64,000 nucleotides of DNA from Incurvaria masculella (lineage: Eukaryota > Arthropoda > Insecta > Lepidoptera > Incurvariidae): contig OX335642.1 of the NCBI GenBank assembly GCA_946894095.1, positions 4,971,021 through 5,035,020 of the forward strand. Direction: 5' to 3'. Position numbers and translations under genes: made by a program. The notes beneath the pieces are model-generated. The model did no database searches, had not been told where the DNA came from, and worked only from the letters and a program-made list of their open reading frames with translations. Of the stretch, positions 1 to 11,370 are shown one piece after another. The stretch's first letter is position 1, and each line of letters begins with the position of its first letter.

Positions 1-1392
1 TTTTATTAAAGTCTCTTTACTTCTGGGACATCGTTTATGACCCGACCTATTATATAAACCTATGCCGCCGTGGCCCTTTTGAAAGCTCACAAGAAAAGAG
101 TCGTAAACTGGCTCACTGAAATTCCTAAAATCAATTGCCAATGCCGCTTCTTTGAAATAATATATCAAACAATAGGCTGTTGGGTTAGTTATTTATTCGG
201 TGCTGTTGGTCACACTACCATATAAATTACTGCCAAAATGCAGGTGCTCATAATTAGTAGGAACACCTGCATTTAGACCATAACAATTTTATAATGACTT
301 AGAGCTTTTCACCAAGCAAGTTTATACGAAATAAATATAATATTTGTAAATAAAAAATATGTTGAATAAAATAATACGTAAGGTATATTATGAATTGAAT
401 TGAAAATTGTATTTATTATATTTTACAGACGGATGGGTTCGTAACTAATAACAAAAAAATACAAGTAACTTCAAGAATAAATAAAGATGTAAATATGTAT
501 GGAAATATAGACTAAATATTCTTTTATGAAAACACATCTCTTAATATTAATTTAATGTGGCACTCAACTATTTAAATAGCTTGTCTCAGCGCGCTCGTCA
601 TAGCATAACATGTGTTAACCCTGAACAGCCGCACAATTTGGCGCTGCTAAGTGAATGTCATTCTCGAGGTACCTGGAGTTTTATTGCTGCCGGCACAAAC
701 AACTGCGAAAGGCTTGCACTTCGGACGGAGATGGCCATCTATTACGAAGTAATTATTAGTATTCTCTTTGCTAGTAAGCTCTGAATTCAATCAGATGCCG
801 ACCAATGTGTTACATGAGACTTCAGTTAAGGTATTTTTGATCGTCATTGAAATCGTTATGATTTTCAGATCGTTAGGATGTTTTTGTTATTGCAGCAGCA
901 TTGTACGAATTTGTGTTTATGTAAAATAAATTAACAACAAGGTGGGTACACACATATTACAAAGTAGCTACATATTTCTTTTATATTAGTATACCTGTTG
1001 TGTGCCATAAAATATCACGAACTGAAGACGTCCGATCGAACTAACAAACAATATATTTTACTGCCGTAAAAACGCGTATCATCGAGTCCTGCAACACATT
1101 TCCTGAAATCAACCGCTCGACTTGTATTGTTCACTGTTTACAACCTTCAGGTGCATACATTTTTACATCAAACATTTCCTTGAGTTGTTGTTTCGTTTTC
1201 AAAAAGAATCTGTGCAATATATCTACCAGTCCGTTACGTTTTTATAGTCGTATTCAGAGTGAACTGTCAAATTTTAGTACGCAGACTAGCACTGGACTAA
1301 CCATACAAAATGCTATTTAGTTCGGCGATAATCGGTATATTATAGGTAGTCTGCCAACTCTGATTACTACTGTTAGGGCTTAGGAATGAAAG
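1..1392. other. Unassigned AT-rich DNA
   Basis: No splice-supported exon, RNA gene or repeat recognised. The open frame at 557-784 is short and has no recognisable motif. Confidence 0.5.
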
Positions 1393-1620
1393 TATACATA
1401 CTAGTGGCGCGGGGACTAGACTAGAGGCCTGGGTTCAGATCCTCGCCCGTTCATGCACTACTTTCTTTCTCATTCTGAGTTATATAAGTGCATTTTGGTT
1501 ACGAATGTGAGCTGGTCCATAGTTCGGAATCCATGTGAAACTGTAGGTCCCTTTCCCCTACTAGGTGGTAGGGTTTAAGCCCGCTCGGGTATCATAACGG
1601 TAGTTTTGTGGTATGGAAGG
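1393..1620 (+). repeat. tRNA-derived SINE with internal deletion
   Basis: It starts with a tRNA-like head (A-box-like ACTAGTGGCGCGGGG, B-box-like GGGTTCAGATCC) followed by the family signature CCCCTACTAGGTGGTAGGG. It then jumps directly to the family's distal motif ATAACGGTAGTTTTGTGG, so the middle third is missing compared with the full copies at 22370-22760 and 61580-61977. Pol III promoter boxes are typical of tRNA-derived SINEs. Confidence 0.75.
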
Positions 1621-3087
1621 TTGCATAAAAAAACGACAGCACTTTCAGTACAATCTGTCAAATGCATACAATATTTCAAAATCAAGTCTAAAGTCAAAAT
1701 CGTTTTCAGATGAGCAAAAGTTATGTTTTTGGTCTGTAAACCCCACTTTGTAACGTAAATTAATATATGTTTCACGCTTATTCACTAGATAAATATGTTA
1801 TCTAATACTACAAAAAAGAAAAGTGACTGCAAAGCAATTACCTAAATTAGAGGTGGTAGGGAACAGAAAGAATGTTTTTTAAAACTACATAAGGTATTGG
1901 CCACAGGCCTCATAAAATATTTAAAATACATATTTATAAGTTAGCCGTTAAGAAAATTCTATTTTATATAGATTTTTTTAAATTTTAATTATGATTATTG
2001 TATTTTGTTAACTTCATTTTGCTAAAATAAAATTTGCCAATTAATGTTTGTTTGAATATGTAGGTTGGCCCAAGCGTATAACTAGAGTTTCTTAGATCTA
2101 TGTAAAATAATACAAGTTTCTTATTCTTATGCGGATCATTCTTTCGATGCACCTTCAAATGTTTTATTTGTCTCAAATATAAAAATAACACTACCTACAT
2201 ATGATTTTGTCAATTAACTTTGATGAAATGTGTTTGAACTGCGTTCATTTTTATTTTAGGCAAGTTTAAAATGAAGAGGTGCTTAATATTGCCTCCAATA
2301 TCACCCCTGCTGTCGCGTGTGAATTTAAAAGAGCAACCCGTATAGTATACATAATATTTTATATTAATTTTTAAAATGACCTCAAGATGATATTTATTTC
2401 CATTAAGTACAGATATACATATAATATTGTTTAATATGTGTTTAATATTGTTTTATTCATCCTAACATAAAAAAAACTGATAAAACATTAAAAGCAGTAT
2501 TCGGTACATAATCACGAACCGATCGCGATTTGAATAAAATTCCAACCTCATTAAGTGTAATACAACATTTATCAGATCTGAATTAATTCGCCACCTCTGA
2601 AATATTTAAACCACTCTGGCGCGTCGAACGACTATAGCGCGTCGTAAATGATCTTGCCGGAGCTAGCGACATCGTGAGAATGAAAGCTATTGGATGATTC
2701 CTGACTAGCCGTGGCCCGCCCTATTTTTTCAGAACACCAATAACAGATTTTACGCTGGACTCAGTTGGAGCCTTAAAGGAAATAATTATTGTTTATTATG
2801 TGGGATACATCATGGAGGTGAAGAAATTCACCTCCATGGGATACATATGTTTAAAACTATTCAGATTGCATTGCTGAACGGAGCAAAACAAAAATGATGA
2901 CGAACCATACTGAACATGCGCGAAATAAATATCTGTATCTGTATCTTCATGTTATTGTGATATTTTTTTTCCTACGACTTGATTTGATTAGCATTTAGAA
3001 CAAATAATTTTCAGAATAAATTTAGTTGTTTTAATTACGTAAGTTGAGTGAATAAAATTTTGAAATATATTCTGTTTTATTTTGTAC
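1621..3087. other. Unassigned AT-rich DNA with a perfect hairpin
   Basis: No gene recognised. A perfect 12-bp stem (CATGGAGGTGAA, 2811-2838) with a GAAA loop is flanked on both sides by GGGATACAT. The rest is simple AT-rich sequence. Confidence 0.5.
2802..2846. repeat. Snap-back hairpin between 9-bp direct repeats
   Basis: The arms are 2811-2822 and 2827-2838, a perfect 12-bp inverted repeat with a GAAA loop. GGGATACAT occurs at 2802-2810 and again at 2838-2846. Confidence 0.8.
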
Positions 3088-3820
3088 TAGCTGCGGTACC
3101 CGGCTCTGCTCGGGTTAGTGTCGGCTAAATTATTTCATGGATAAAAAGTATCCGACATGGCTGATCCAAAATAGGGTCAAACTGGTCCAGGACAATGTAT
3201 CCATCTACCAAATTTAATCAAGATCGTTCGAGATGAAATAGCATGATTTAATGAGAAACATCCAATAATTCCCATTTAGAGCTTCGTTGACATTTGGTGG
3301 CTATTTAAAAAAAGCATTTGTCGCCAGAACCTTTGTGCACTTGCACTGCAACATTGTTTACCTAGTAAGTAAGTAACGTGTAATGTAGGTAAGTTTTGCG
3401 TGGACTCCAACCCACAGCTAGCCTCAACATCGAAAACAGTAACCCATCTCGAACCTGACTGCTCCCAGAGATCTTATACATTGATAAAATACGCACATAA
3501 ATCGGGTTAGTGGTTCGCAAGTTATAAGAATTTAACACTCTCTACTTACCCTTCAGGTAACGAAGCGTTATATTATGTAGCCTATAAGTTTTGAGTAGAA
3601 TCAGGCTAGACGTAGATACAATCCGCATCTAAATCGAGTAATTGCACAATATGTTTATAAATTGTAGCCTATGTGTTATTCTGATGTATAAGCTATATTA
3701 TTGTAAAGTTTCATTAGAATCCATTCAGTAGTTTTTACGTGAAAGAGTAACAAACATCCATCCATCCATCCATCCATCCATCCATTATTACAAACTTTCC
3801 CCTTTATAATATTTATTAGA
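3088..3820 (+). repeat. Retroelement (SINE or short RTE-type LINE) with CATC tail
   Basis: The 5' head CTAGCTGCGGTACCCGGC is shared with a + fragment near 7346 and a minus fragment at 7960-7972. The 3' end has AGTAGTTTTTACGTGAAAG, then seven CATC units and CTTTATAATATTTATTAGA, which I recognise as a common insect retroelement tail. No coding capacity is left. Confidence 0.65.
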
Positions 3821-4148
3821 TTGATAAAATACGCACATAAATCGGGTTAGTGGTTCGCAAGTTATAAGAATTTAACACTCTCTACTTACCCTTCAGGTAA
3901 CGAAGCGTTATATTATGTAGCCTATAAGTTTTGAGTAGAATCAGGCTAGACGTAGATACAATCCGCATCTAAATCGAGTAATTGCACAATATGTTTATAA
4001 ATTGTAGCCTATGTGTTATTCTGATGTATAAGCTATATTATTGTAAAGTTTCATTAGAATCCATTCAGTAGTTTTTACGTGAAAGAGTAACAAACATCCA
4101 TCCATCCATCCATTATTACAAACTTTCCCCTTTATAATATTTATTAGA
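3821..4148 (+). repeat. Tandem duplicate of the 340-bp retroelement 3' end
   Basis: It repeats 3481-3820 with no substitution that I can find. The only difference is four instead of seven CATC units (328 versus 340 bp). Both copies begin TTGATAAAATACGCAC and end TTTATTAGA. Confidence 0.92.
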
Positions 4149-4493
4149 TTATTAGATGTTATCCGACAGCTTTGACAGATCCTTTAGGTAAGCTCGCTCG
4201 GGCGCTACCTGTCGTGATAAATAAGCAGTTTTCTTCCCCATTGATGCCGCTCTCACTAGAAGGTCGTATTTGACGGCTCCCGATAGTTCTGACAGCTGAC
4301 CTTTTAGTGATGTGCGTGCCGAATCGTCTCTATTCACAATTAGTGGACCTGCATGAACTGCGCGGCATTGTACCATGTACCATATTCAGCGTGGGCATTA
4401 CAAACACGCTTTGCGTGTTCATGGTGGGCGTTTCTATGAACAGGTTACTTGCTGTGGATTCACTATACGTAACATTTCATGTTGCTTACTTAA

Positions 4494-5032
4494 GGTGGGC
4501 CTTCCCGCTCAACTTCCCATACAAACTTGGAAAGAAGATCATACCCTTATTTCTTGTCAGAGATCCAAAATGTTGCTCGAAATAGCTTTATTTGATCGAA
4601 CTAGATGTCTGATAACTGTTGGCATTGAAAAATTGTGTTTGTTTTATAAGTTATAAGGTCCGAAAGTTCAAATTTTTTGCGCGTTTTAAATAATAATTTG
4701 GAGGTGGATTACTGAACGATAAAATTAAAACATCTTAAAAAAATTAGTTATCAGACATAGCTTGTTTCATGAAGATTTATAATCAATTTGTTTTTTTATT
4801 ATTTTTTACTACAGCGGTCGTGGTTTACTTTTAGCTATAAGTCGTTTTGTAATGAAACTCTTCGTAGATCTTTCCAAATAAAACACTATGCGCATTGTCT
4901 GCTTTGTGGACATGTTGCATCCTCCCCATCAAGGAGCCTGTTTTTTTCTTTGAAACAGAGAAGGTCCCAAAGCGCAATATCACGGTTTTGTACCGTGCCC
5001 GCGAATGGTTAGTCCCGCCGGGAAGGGCCACC
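4494..5032 (-). mobile_element. TTAA-flanked MITE, copy 1 (inverted relative to the others)
   Basis: Ends are GGTGGGCC and GGGCCACC, with TTAA just outside the left end. The 539-bp body matches the copies at 8759-9314 and 20309-20821 in reverse orientation; shared blocks include CACGGTTTTGTACCGTG and GAACTAGATGTCTGATAAC. No transposase frame; the small open frames here are shadows. Confidence 0.85.
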
Positions 5033-5594
5033 AACAACCCCACAATAACTCAAAGTATACTGTTCTGTAAAATAATTTATAAAATAAAGTTTCGATACTA
5101 AAAAAATCCGCGGACGATATTTGTGACAGCATGAAGGGGGGCAGGAGGTAAAAGAAAAAAAAGAGACCACGAAATAGATGGAAAGATGAAATAAAAAACA
5201 TAACAGGTCCAAATTGTATGCAAACAGCTAAATCCAGAGATGATTGGCTAACATCGGAGGAGGCCTTAACTATCTAAAAATTGTTACTAACCAAAATTCT
5301 GTCAGGCTTTTATTTTTACTGTATTTTATTTATACTGATATTTGTATGTATTTTCACACTGAGTCTTTGTTATTTGATTACATTTGGTTAAAGTATGACC
5401 AGAGTACCCAATGCGAGTAGCCATCATTGCTTTAAATAAAAAAAAACTATATTGTTTGGGTAAACTATGTAAACTCGTCCCCACGAGCGACTTACATGTG
5501 ACTCACATTCCCGCAACAGAACCCCCAGGTAGTTCCGCAAGCTAGTCCAGTGCAATTTTTTGTTGCCGTGTTTATGTATGTCCAGTCTATTCTT
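5033..5594. other. Unassigned AT-rich DNA
   Basis: No supported gene or repeat boundary. It holds A/T runs and some short frames without motifs. Confidence 0.5.
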
Positions 5595-5792
5595 GGAATT
5601 CCGTGCTCAGAATTCAGGAATCTTTCAGTCAAAAATACCGCTTTTATAGCGGTTCTCAAAGAGATTTTCCCGACGGAAAGCCATTGAGATACCGTGCTCC
5701 GGAAATTTTCCGTCGAGAAAATCGTATTGACAACCGCTATAAAGTTAAAAGTTATCTCCACTGAAATGTTCCTGATTCCTGTGCACGGAATT
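5595..5792. mobile_element. Short foldback MITE
   Basis: It starts GGAATTCCGTGC and ends GCACGGAATTC. The arms are imperfect inverted repeats; GCTTTTATAGCGGTT pairs with AACCGCTATAAAG and ATTTTCCCGACGG with the complement of CCGTCGAGAAAAT. The whole 198 bp can fold into one hairpin. An open frame across it on the minus strand is a by-product. Confidence 0.75.
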
Positions 5793-6166
5793 CTAACAAT
5801 AGGCCTACTGATCGCTCGCTCTTCCTCGATATTCATCCAACGACCCGGTAGTGATGGGATATAATTCGATAATGATGTTCGATGTCTCTACTAACGATTC
5901 ATTGTTGTCGAGTCCCACTTGAACTCTGTCGACATTATAGGAAGTCATTGATTCGTATAAGAACTGTTGGTTTATATTCATAGAATAAATAACTATCGAT
6001 AAGGTCCGTCAACGATGTTCTGAGAAATAAGATTGGTATAGTCTATGCAGGATCATCGCGGGCTCCATTTTGGTTACCAAGAATCGATGGGGGTTCCCAG
6101 CGGTTGACTGAATGTCGATGGAATGGCTATTTTTTATGTTAAGCGTGGTATTAAACCCTCATCATC

Positions 6167-6890
6167 GCGGTGGAACGGTATAAAATATATATTTCGACAA
6201 ACAATTAAAAACCATTAACAACGTATAATCGGCAGATCGTATAATTTTATACGTTGTGCATGAAGAAGTTAAAAAAATAAACTAACTGTTTTCTTCATGC
6301 ATATCGTCTAAAAGTCACAACGTATAAAATCTGAGTATTTTACTGAGACATTAAGCCTTAGAATCAATCGAAAATGGTTCATTTAACCAAAAAAGAGAAC
6401 CATGCATGTCGTATAATGCGAAAAATGTTCAATCGATACACGCCCTAAACGTCAAACATTTAAAGTATGTACTCGCGCACCAATTTATATGGTCTCTATT
6501 AAAAAAAACATTACTGTTAGGATAGGTTAGGTTAGGCTAGGTTAAGTTAGGTTAGGTTAGATAAGGTTAAGTTTGTGGCGATATTTTACTCTGTAACAAA
6601 TGCGGCTTCGTAGCAATTTGAGCTTTAAATGTATGCTCATAAGGGCGCTTTATGCAGTGCTTCGTGTCATTTTATACGTACATGGTTTAATTTTTTGTGA
6701 ATTTTATACGTTGTGACTTTTAAACGTTCTGCATGATGAAAAGAGTTGATTTTATTTTTAAACTTTCTTCCTGCACAACGTATAAAATTATACATTGTGG
6801 ATTTTATACGATATGCATGGTTTTTATGTTTTTCACAAAACTACTTTTATACGTTGTGGATTTTGTACTTAGTGAATGAGACTCATTATC
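6167..6890. mobile_element. GTATAA-palindrome element, copy A
   Basis: It shares its whole layout with 35305-35960. Imperfect terminal inverted repeats carry AACCATNNACAACGTATAAT near the left end and the complementary set near the right end. About ten copies of ACAACGTATAA or its complement occur in about 700 bp, several as back-to-back palindromes (CGTATAATTTTATACG). A TTAGG-like tract (6520-6575) lies in the middle and is absent from copy B. No coding frame. Exact ends are uncertain by about 15 bp. Confidence 0.75.
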
Positions 6891-7692
6891 GCTAGCCAAG
6901 GAGCGCACCGCTTTATTATCGCCTCTACATCGCTAAACAAGCTGCGCATCGCTTTATTATAAGTCTCTAACCAAGCTAACCAAGCAGCTCCCTGAAAGCG
7001 TCTTCTTTTGTCGTTCATTAAAATTAAATAAAGTGGCCTATAGGCACAGTTATATCTGAATACCAATTGATATGTTATACAAATATATAGTCCCAAGTAA
7101 AGAATGTATAAATACGTGCATCTAAACTACTCACTTAAGTAATTGCTGACATAGCTTATCTGCATGTCAATTACACTTAGTTATCTCGTTCATTGCAAGT
7201 TATATCTTTGCTGTATTTTTTTGTTGTGAAATATTGCAATCTTCCGACATGAAAGCAGCGGTTAAACGGCCTGCGTACGCAATTTATTAGCAATCCGTAA
7301 TTATCTCGAAGCCAAGTAGTCCGCGAAGCTTTCGCCGCGTCTTTATAGGAATAGCTGCGTACCCGGCTTTGTTTTGGATGGATTTCGAAACTAATTGTAA
7401 TTTTCATTTTAATGTTTTAATACAAAAGTATTGTACACATTGAAAAGGTGTACAGAAAACTCCGCGATGGTATATATCTATCTCTTATGGACATCCCACA
7501 ATAAATGTTTTTTTGTCATTTCCTTTTTACGACAAATAATGGCTAATTTTCCAAGCGATTTTAAACAATACAGCATTAATCCTTATCCAATTACATACCT
7601 TAAATACATTGTTGATTTAATATAGATCTATATGACCTTTACAGCATATGATTTAAATGAATATTTTCGAAGATATTACAGATTTAAAAATT
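6891..7692. other. Unassigned DNA with a retroelement head fragment
   Basis: A short stretch near 7346-7366 (AGCTGCGTACCCGGCTTTG) matches the head of the 3088 retroelement. The rest has no recognisable feature. Confidence 0.45.
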
Positions 7693-7818
7693 GCGGGACG
7701 TAGCGTTTGCGGCGGTATCGGCCGGCCGGGGCGGCGGCGGGAGCGTGCCTATAAATCGTTCAAAATAATATTTTTTTAAATGATAATATGCCCGTGCAAA
7801 GCCGGGACGGGCTGCTAG
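7693..7818 (+). mobile_element. Helitron 3' terminus
   Basis: A GC stem, GCCCGT (7790-7795) with ACGGGC (7807-7812), is followed by TG and the terminal CTAG (7815-7818), with T as the next base. A short hairpin just before a CTRR end and insertion next to T are hallmarks of Helitrons. The sequence resembles the non-autonomous Helitrons common in Lepidoptera. The 5' end was not identified, so the left limit is only where unusual GC-rich sequence begins. Confidence 0.75.
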
Positions 7819-7972
7819 TATAGTGATATTCTGAACCTTTTGTGGCGAAAAATTAAACTCGAAGGGGGTGAAACAGGGGATGAAAGCTTGTATAGGGCAC
7901 TCCATATCCAGGAAATAATTCAGCCCGACCCAAAACGACATTGACTCGAGCGGAGCCGGGTACCTCAACTAA
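7819..7972 (-). repeat. 5' end fragment of the 3088-type retroelement
   Basis: On the minus strand it begins with TTGAGGTACCCGGCTCCGC, matching the head at 3088. The short body diverges and stops at the Helitron end. Confidence 0.55.
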
Positions 7973-8758
7973 TGTTAAATACATTCAAAACTACCCATCG
8001 CACTCGACTATAGCAACAACTAGATATGATGTATATATTTAAATTCGGACATTTTGATTTCATCAAAAAGTGAAAAACAAAATACGATTTTAGAGATTAA
8101 ATTTAAAGAAAGGTACCAGTGAAAATCACGTGTACATACATACTCGTATGTAGCTTCTGTAGATCACCTTTTTGCTCGCCAATAATGTTTACGTATGACG
8201 TATTCATTGCATGCTACGTGTAATCAGTATGTCTATTTAAATATTTTTTAGAGCTCGTATAGTGTAGTCTCTATACATGGGCCAGCATAAGCGTTTTTTG
8301 ATAGATTGGCAAACATGATGGCAGCAAGTCATACCTTATTCTTATCGATTATCCTCAGAGACGTCATCCTTTGAAAATTATTTCCGATGCATAAAGGCCG
8401 GATGAGCATCTGTCAGTTAAAATAGTGCAATTAGGTTCTAGAAGGGAAGTGAAATTCTATTTAAGAGTTAGATTAAAAAAATATCACTTCAATGTCACAT
8501 ATCTATTTAAATGTGCTCTCAGTTTTGGAAGATTTTTATTTTTATTTTTAGGTGTAGAGAGATTGTGCAGAGAAGCACTCTCCTTAGCTCTGACTCCTGG
8601 TGTCTGGACAAATATACATATTTATTGTTACATATTTTACATTGCAGTCATAATCGAACATTGTTGCAAGAACTATTGTTAATGCCAAAGAAACGACTTA
8701 AAACCTTTAAATATAATTAGCAATGACCAGCCTAAATAATTGACTGCTTACAACTAAA
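7973..8758. other. Unassigned DNA
   Basis: No exon, RNA gene or repeat end recognised. Confidence 0.45.
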
Positions 8759-9314
8759 GGTGGCCCAACTCGGCGGGACTAACTCATTCGCGGGCACGGT
8801 ACAAAACCGTGCTGTTGCGCTCTGGGACCTTCTCTGTTTCAAAGAAAAAGACAGGCTCCGTGATGAGGAAGATGCAACATGTCCATAAAAAAGATAATGT
8901 GCATAGTGTATGATTTGGTAAGATTTACGAAAATTTTAATTACAAAATGGCTTATTGCTAAAAGTAAACCACGACCGCTGTTGTCAAAAATCTAACAAAA
9001 AACAAATAGATTTATAATATTGATTAAATAATCTTGATTAAATAAGCTATGTCTGATGACTAATCTTTTTAAGATGTTCTTACTTTATCATTACGTAATC
9101 CACCTCCAAAGTTATTGTATGAAACGCGCGAAAAATTCGAACTTTTGGACCTTATAACTTAGAAACCAAACACAATTTTACAATGCCAACGGTCATCAGA
9201 CATCTAGTTCGATCAAATAAACCTATTTTGAGTAAAATTTGGGATCTCTGACAAGAAATATGGGCGTGATCTTCTTTCCCCGTTTGTATGGGGAGTTGAG
9301 CGGGTCGGGCCACC
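8759..9314 (+). mobile_element. TTAA-flanked MITE, copy 2
   Basis: 556 bp; starts GGTGGCCCAACTCGGCGGG and ends CGGGCCACC followed by TTAA. The left flank is TAAA instead of TTAA. The body aligns along its whole length with copy 3. Confidence 0.88.
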
Positions 9315-10111
9315 TTAAGTGTCAAAACCAGCTTTTCAAAACGGCCAAAACGATGCGGATATGAATACAGTCACGTGATTCGCTTTACTCTTCAAGACCT
9401 ACAACAAGACTTACACTGTAGATATGCTACATCATGTTGAGACCACCAACGCTGTCGGGCGTTACGCTTTCTCCTCGCATAGGTCAGCTATCGACATCGT
9501 GACATTTGGCACATCCCTTCGGATAGGGCATCGCCCGCGGCTAGTGTTGTGCAACCGGCACGATGGCGCTTTGTTCCGTTCTTTAACGTTCCGATCCGAT
9601 CTCCAACGACATCATACTCTATGGTGTGCAAATCTGCCTGAGCGGCCGACGTACGTCTTATGTCAGTGGACATAAGAGTGATTTGCGAGAATTCTGCGCG
9701 ATTTCTCAACTGTCACACGATATCGTGAGTGAGTTTGTGGGAACTGGAGCCATAAAACATGAGCGCTTTATGCTAAGCTAAGGTTAGTATCTGCTTAGTG
9801 GGAGGTCTCAGCTTAGTTCAATTTCCGGGCTGAGAACGATGAGGGGTTTTTGTTTTACCCCTATTATCACTGGAATGTTGCCTTATTGTAACGTACGGAA
9901 CGAGGTTGTTTGGGTGAGTCTTTCGAAAATAACACCCAACAATTATCAACCAACAATACTAATAAATAAAAAATATAACGAATTATACCGAATTGACATG
10001 GTAGTAGACCTTGGTAGGTAGTTACTTTTTATCAGACTTTTCAAGTCAAGCGGCGGTAATTCGTGGCACAAAACATGCACGATGGATGCATGGCACGATT
10101 TTTCATTTCAG
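9315..10111. other. Unassigned DNA with a possible first exon
   Basis: G+C is higher between 9400 and 9740. An ATG at 9660 opens a 21-codon frame to a good donor (GTGAGT, 9725) whose phase fits the exon at 10112. This is only a candidate and is described in the findings. Confidence 0.35.
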
Positions 10112-10194
10112 CTTCGACCTTAGACGAAGAGAAAGTGCCCATGACTTCTGGCATGGAAGGCAATTTTCCGCGCCCCTGAGCCGCATGCCGCAAC
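10112..10194 (+). CDS. Putative internal coding exon upstream of the RhoGEF gene's long exon
   Basis: This 83-bp candidate exon lies between a good acceptor (a pyrimidine-rich tract ending TTTCATTTCAG) and a perfect donor (GTAAGT). It begins with one base that completes a codon, has 27 codons with no stop, and ends with one base of the next codon. That phase exactly fits the exon at 28051, which starts with two bases, so the junction codon is CGT (Arg). The translation is rich in Arg and His and reads FDLRRRESAHDFWHG, then RQFSAPLSRMPQ, and runs into STTDLTPTL of the next exon. I recognise no domain. The evidence is two strong splice sites plus phase compatibility; the phase match alone has a one-in-three chance of being accidental. 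It could instead be a non-coding or unrelated exon. Its own preceding exon is not certain. Confidence 0.6.
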
Positions 10195-10200
10195 GTAAGT

Positions 10201-11230
10201 AATGTTTACGGAGATGCGATTGAGAATTCGATATAGTTACTTGACGGCGACGAGCATATTTAGTTTCTTACGACGTAAGAAATAGTACTGTTTATTCGAA
10301 CGGTAACGTTTGGCTATCTGGTTATGTACATACATATGTGAACATATATTATGCCTATCCCCGTAAAAAAATACTTTTATAGTTTACCTTGAACCACTGG
10401 CAATAACTTCTAAAAAAATAATACAAAAAACAGTATTAAATAATGTATGCAGTTTCACAAAGAAAACTGAGATCACAGAATAAGTTATAATAGTGTTAAG
10501 ATATAAATTAAACCTAATGCTACTTCTAAGTATGATAAATTGGCACTTAGCAACGAAATGTAAACACATTGCCTCTTTTACGAGGGAATTTGACATTGGA
10601 ATGCGGTAATAGCGTATTCCTAATTCAAATATTTGAATACACACAGAACGTGGTCTGTCAACGCGCGCGTTGTTGGCGCCAAAACACGACTCAGCGTAAA
10701 TAAGGCAGTTTGTCCATAAGCGGCTTTTATGAAAATATGTGTCTAGTTAAAAATTATATAATCGTAATAATGTCTTAAAAATAATGCAATTACTCATAAA
10801 ATTATATTTTAAGTTCGTCCTACTGCAGATAATAAAAACGGCGGAAATTTATTAAAAAACAAATTCTCCAATGTACTTAATATAATATTAGGCAACAAAT
10901 AGAGGTGCTGTTAAAACTTGTTAAGGCGAAAACAAGACTGACGATGTGGCCGTAGTAAATAAAAATTACAGTTGCTTGGCAGAAGCCGTTAAATGCTTCA
11001 AAAACGCCTATCTTTATTATTTTCTGCGCGGAAACGTGAAATTATTAGCAACAATAAAGTTGCGATTGTGTAGATAGAACATTAAAATCTATACGCTTGC
11101 ATTAGTTTCTTATCAAAATGACAAACTGTTATGAAAACAATTCTATTTTAATGTATATAGAATAAAATATTAACTGGAGTCGTCGTTATGTAATATACGT
11201 GCTGCTATGACATTATTTTTTTTACAGCTC
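10201..11230. other. Unassigned AT-rich intronic DNA
   Basis: Nothing recognised apart from A/T-rich sequence. Frames here are short. Confidence 0.5.
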
Positions 11231-11370
11231 CGTATTTAATTTAATTTCATTTCATTTCATTTATTTAAACTTTTTGGTAGTCAAACTACACCAAGTTACG
11301 TCACAAAGATCCGCGGATTCGATCAACCCAGTAAAGAAGAACCCGCAAAGAAACTTCACGGGTTTACATA
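11231..11370 (+). repeat. Interspersed repeat, TTTTTGGTAGTCAAACTACA family
   Basis: Matches 41208-41340: both contain GGTAGTCAAACTACAC, AAGTTACGTCA and GATCCGCGGATTC, then AAAGAAGAAYCCGCAAAGAA. Class unknown. Confidence 0.65.

Noticed and set aside
5492..5836. 114-codon frame on the minus strand
   Set aside because: It spans a foldback MITE.
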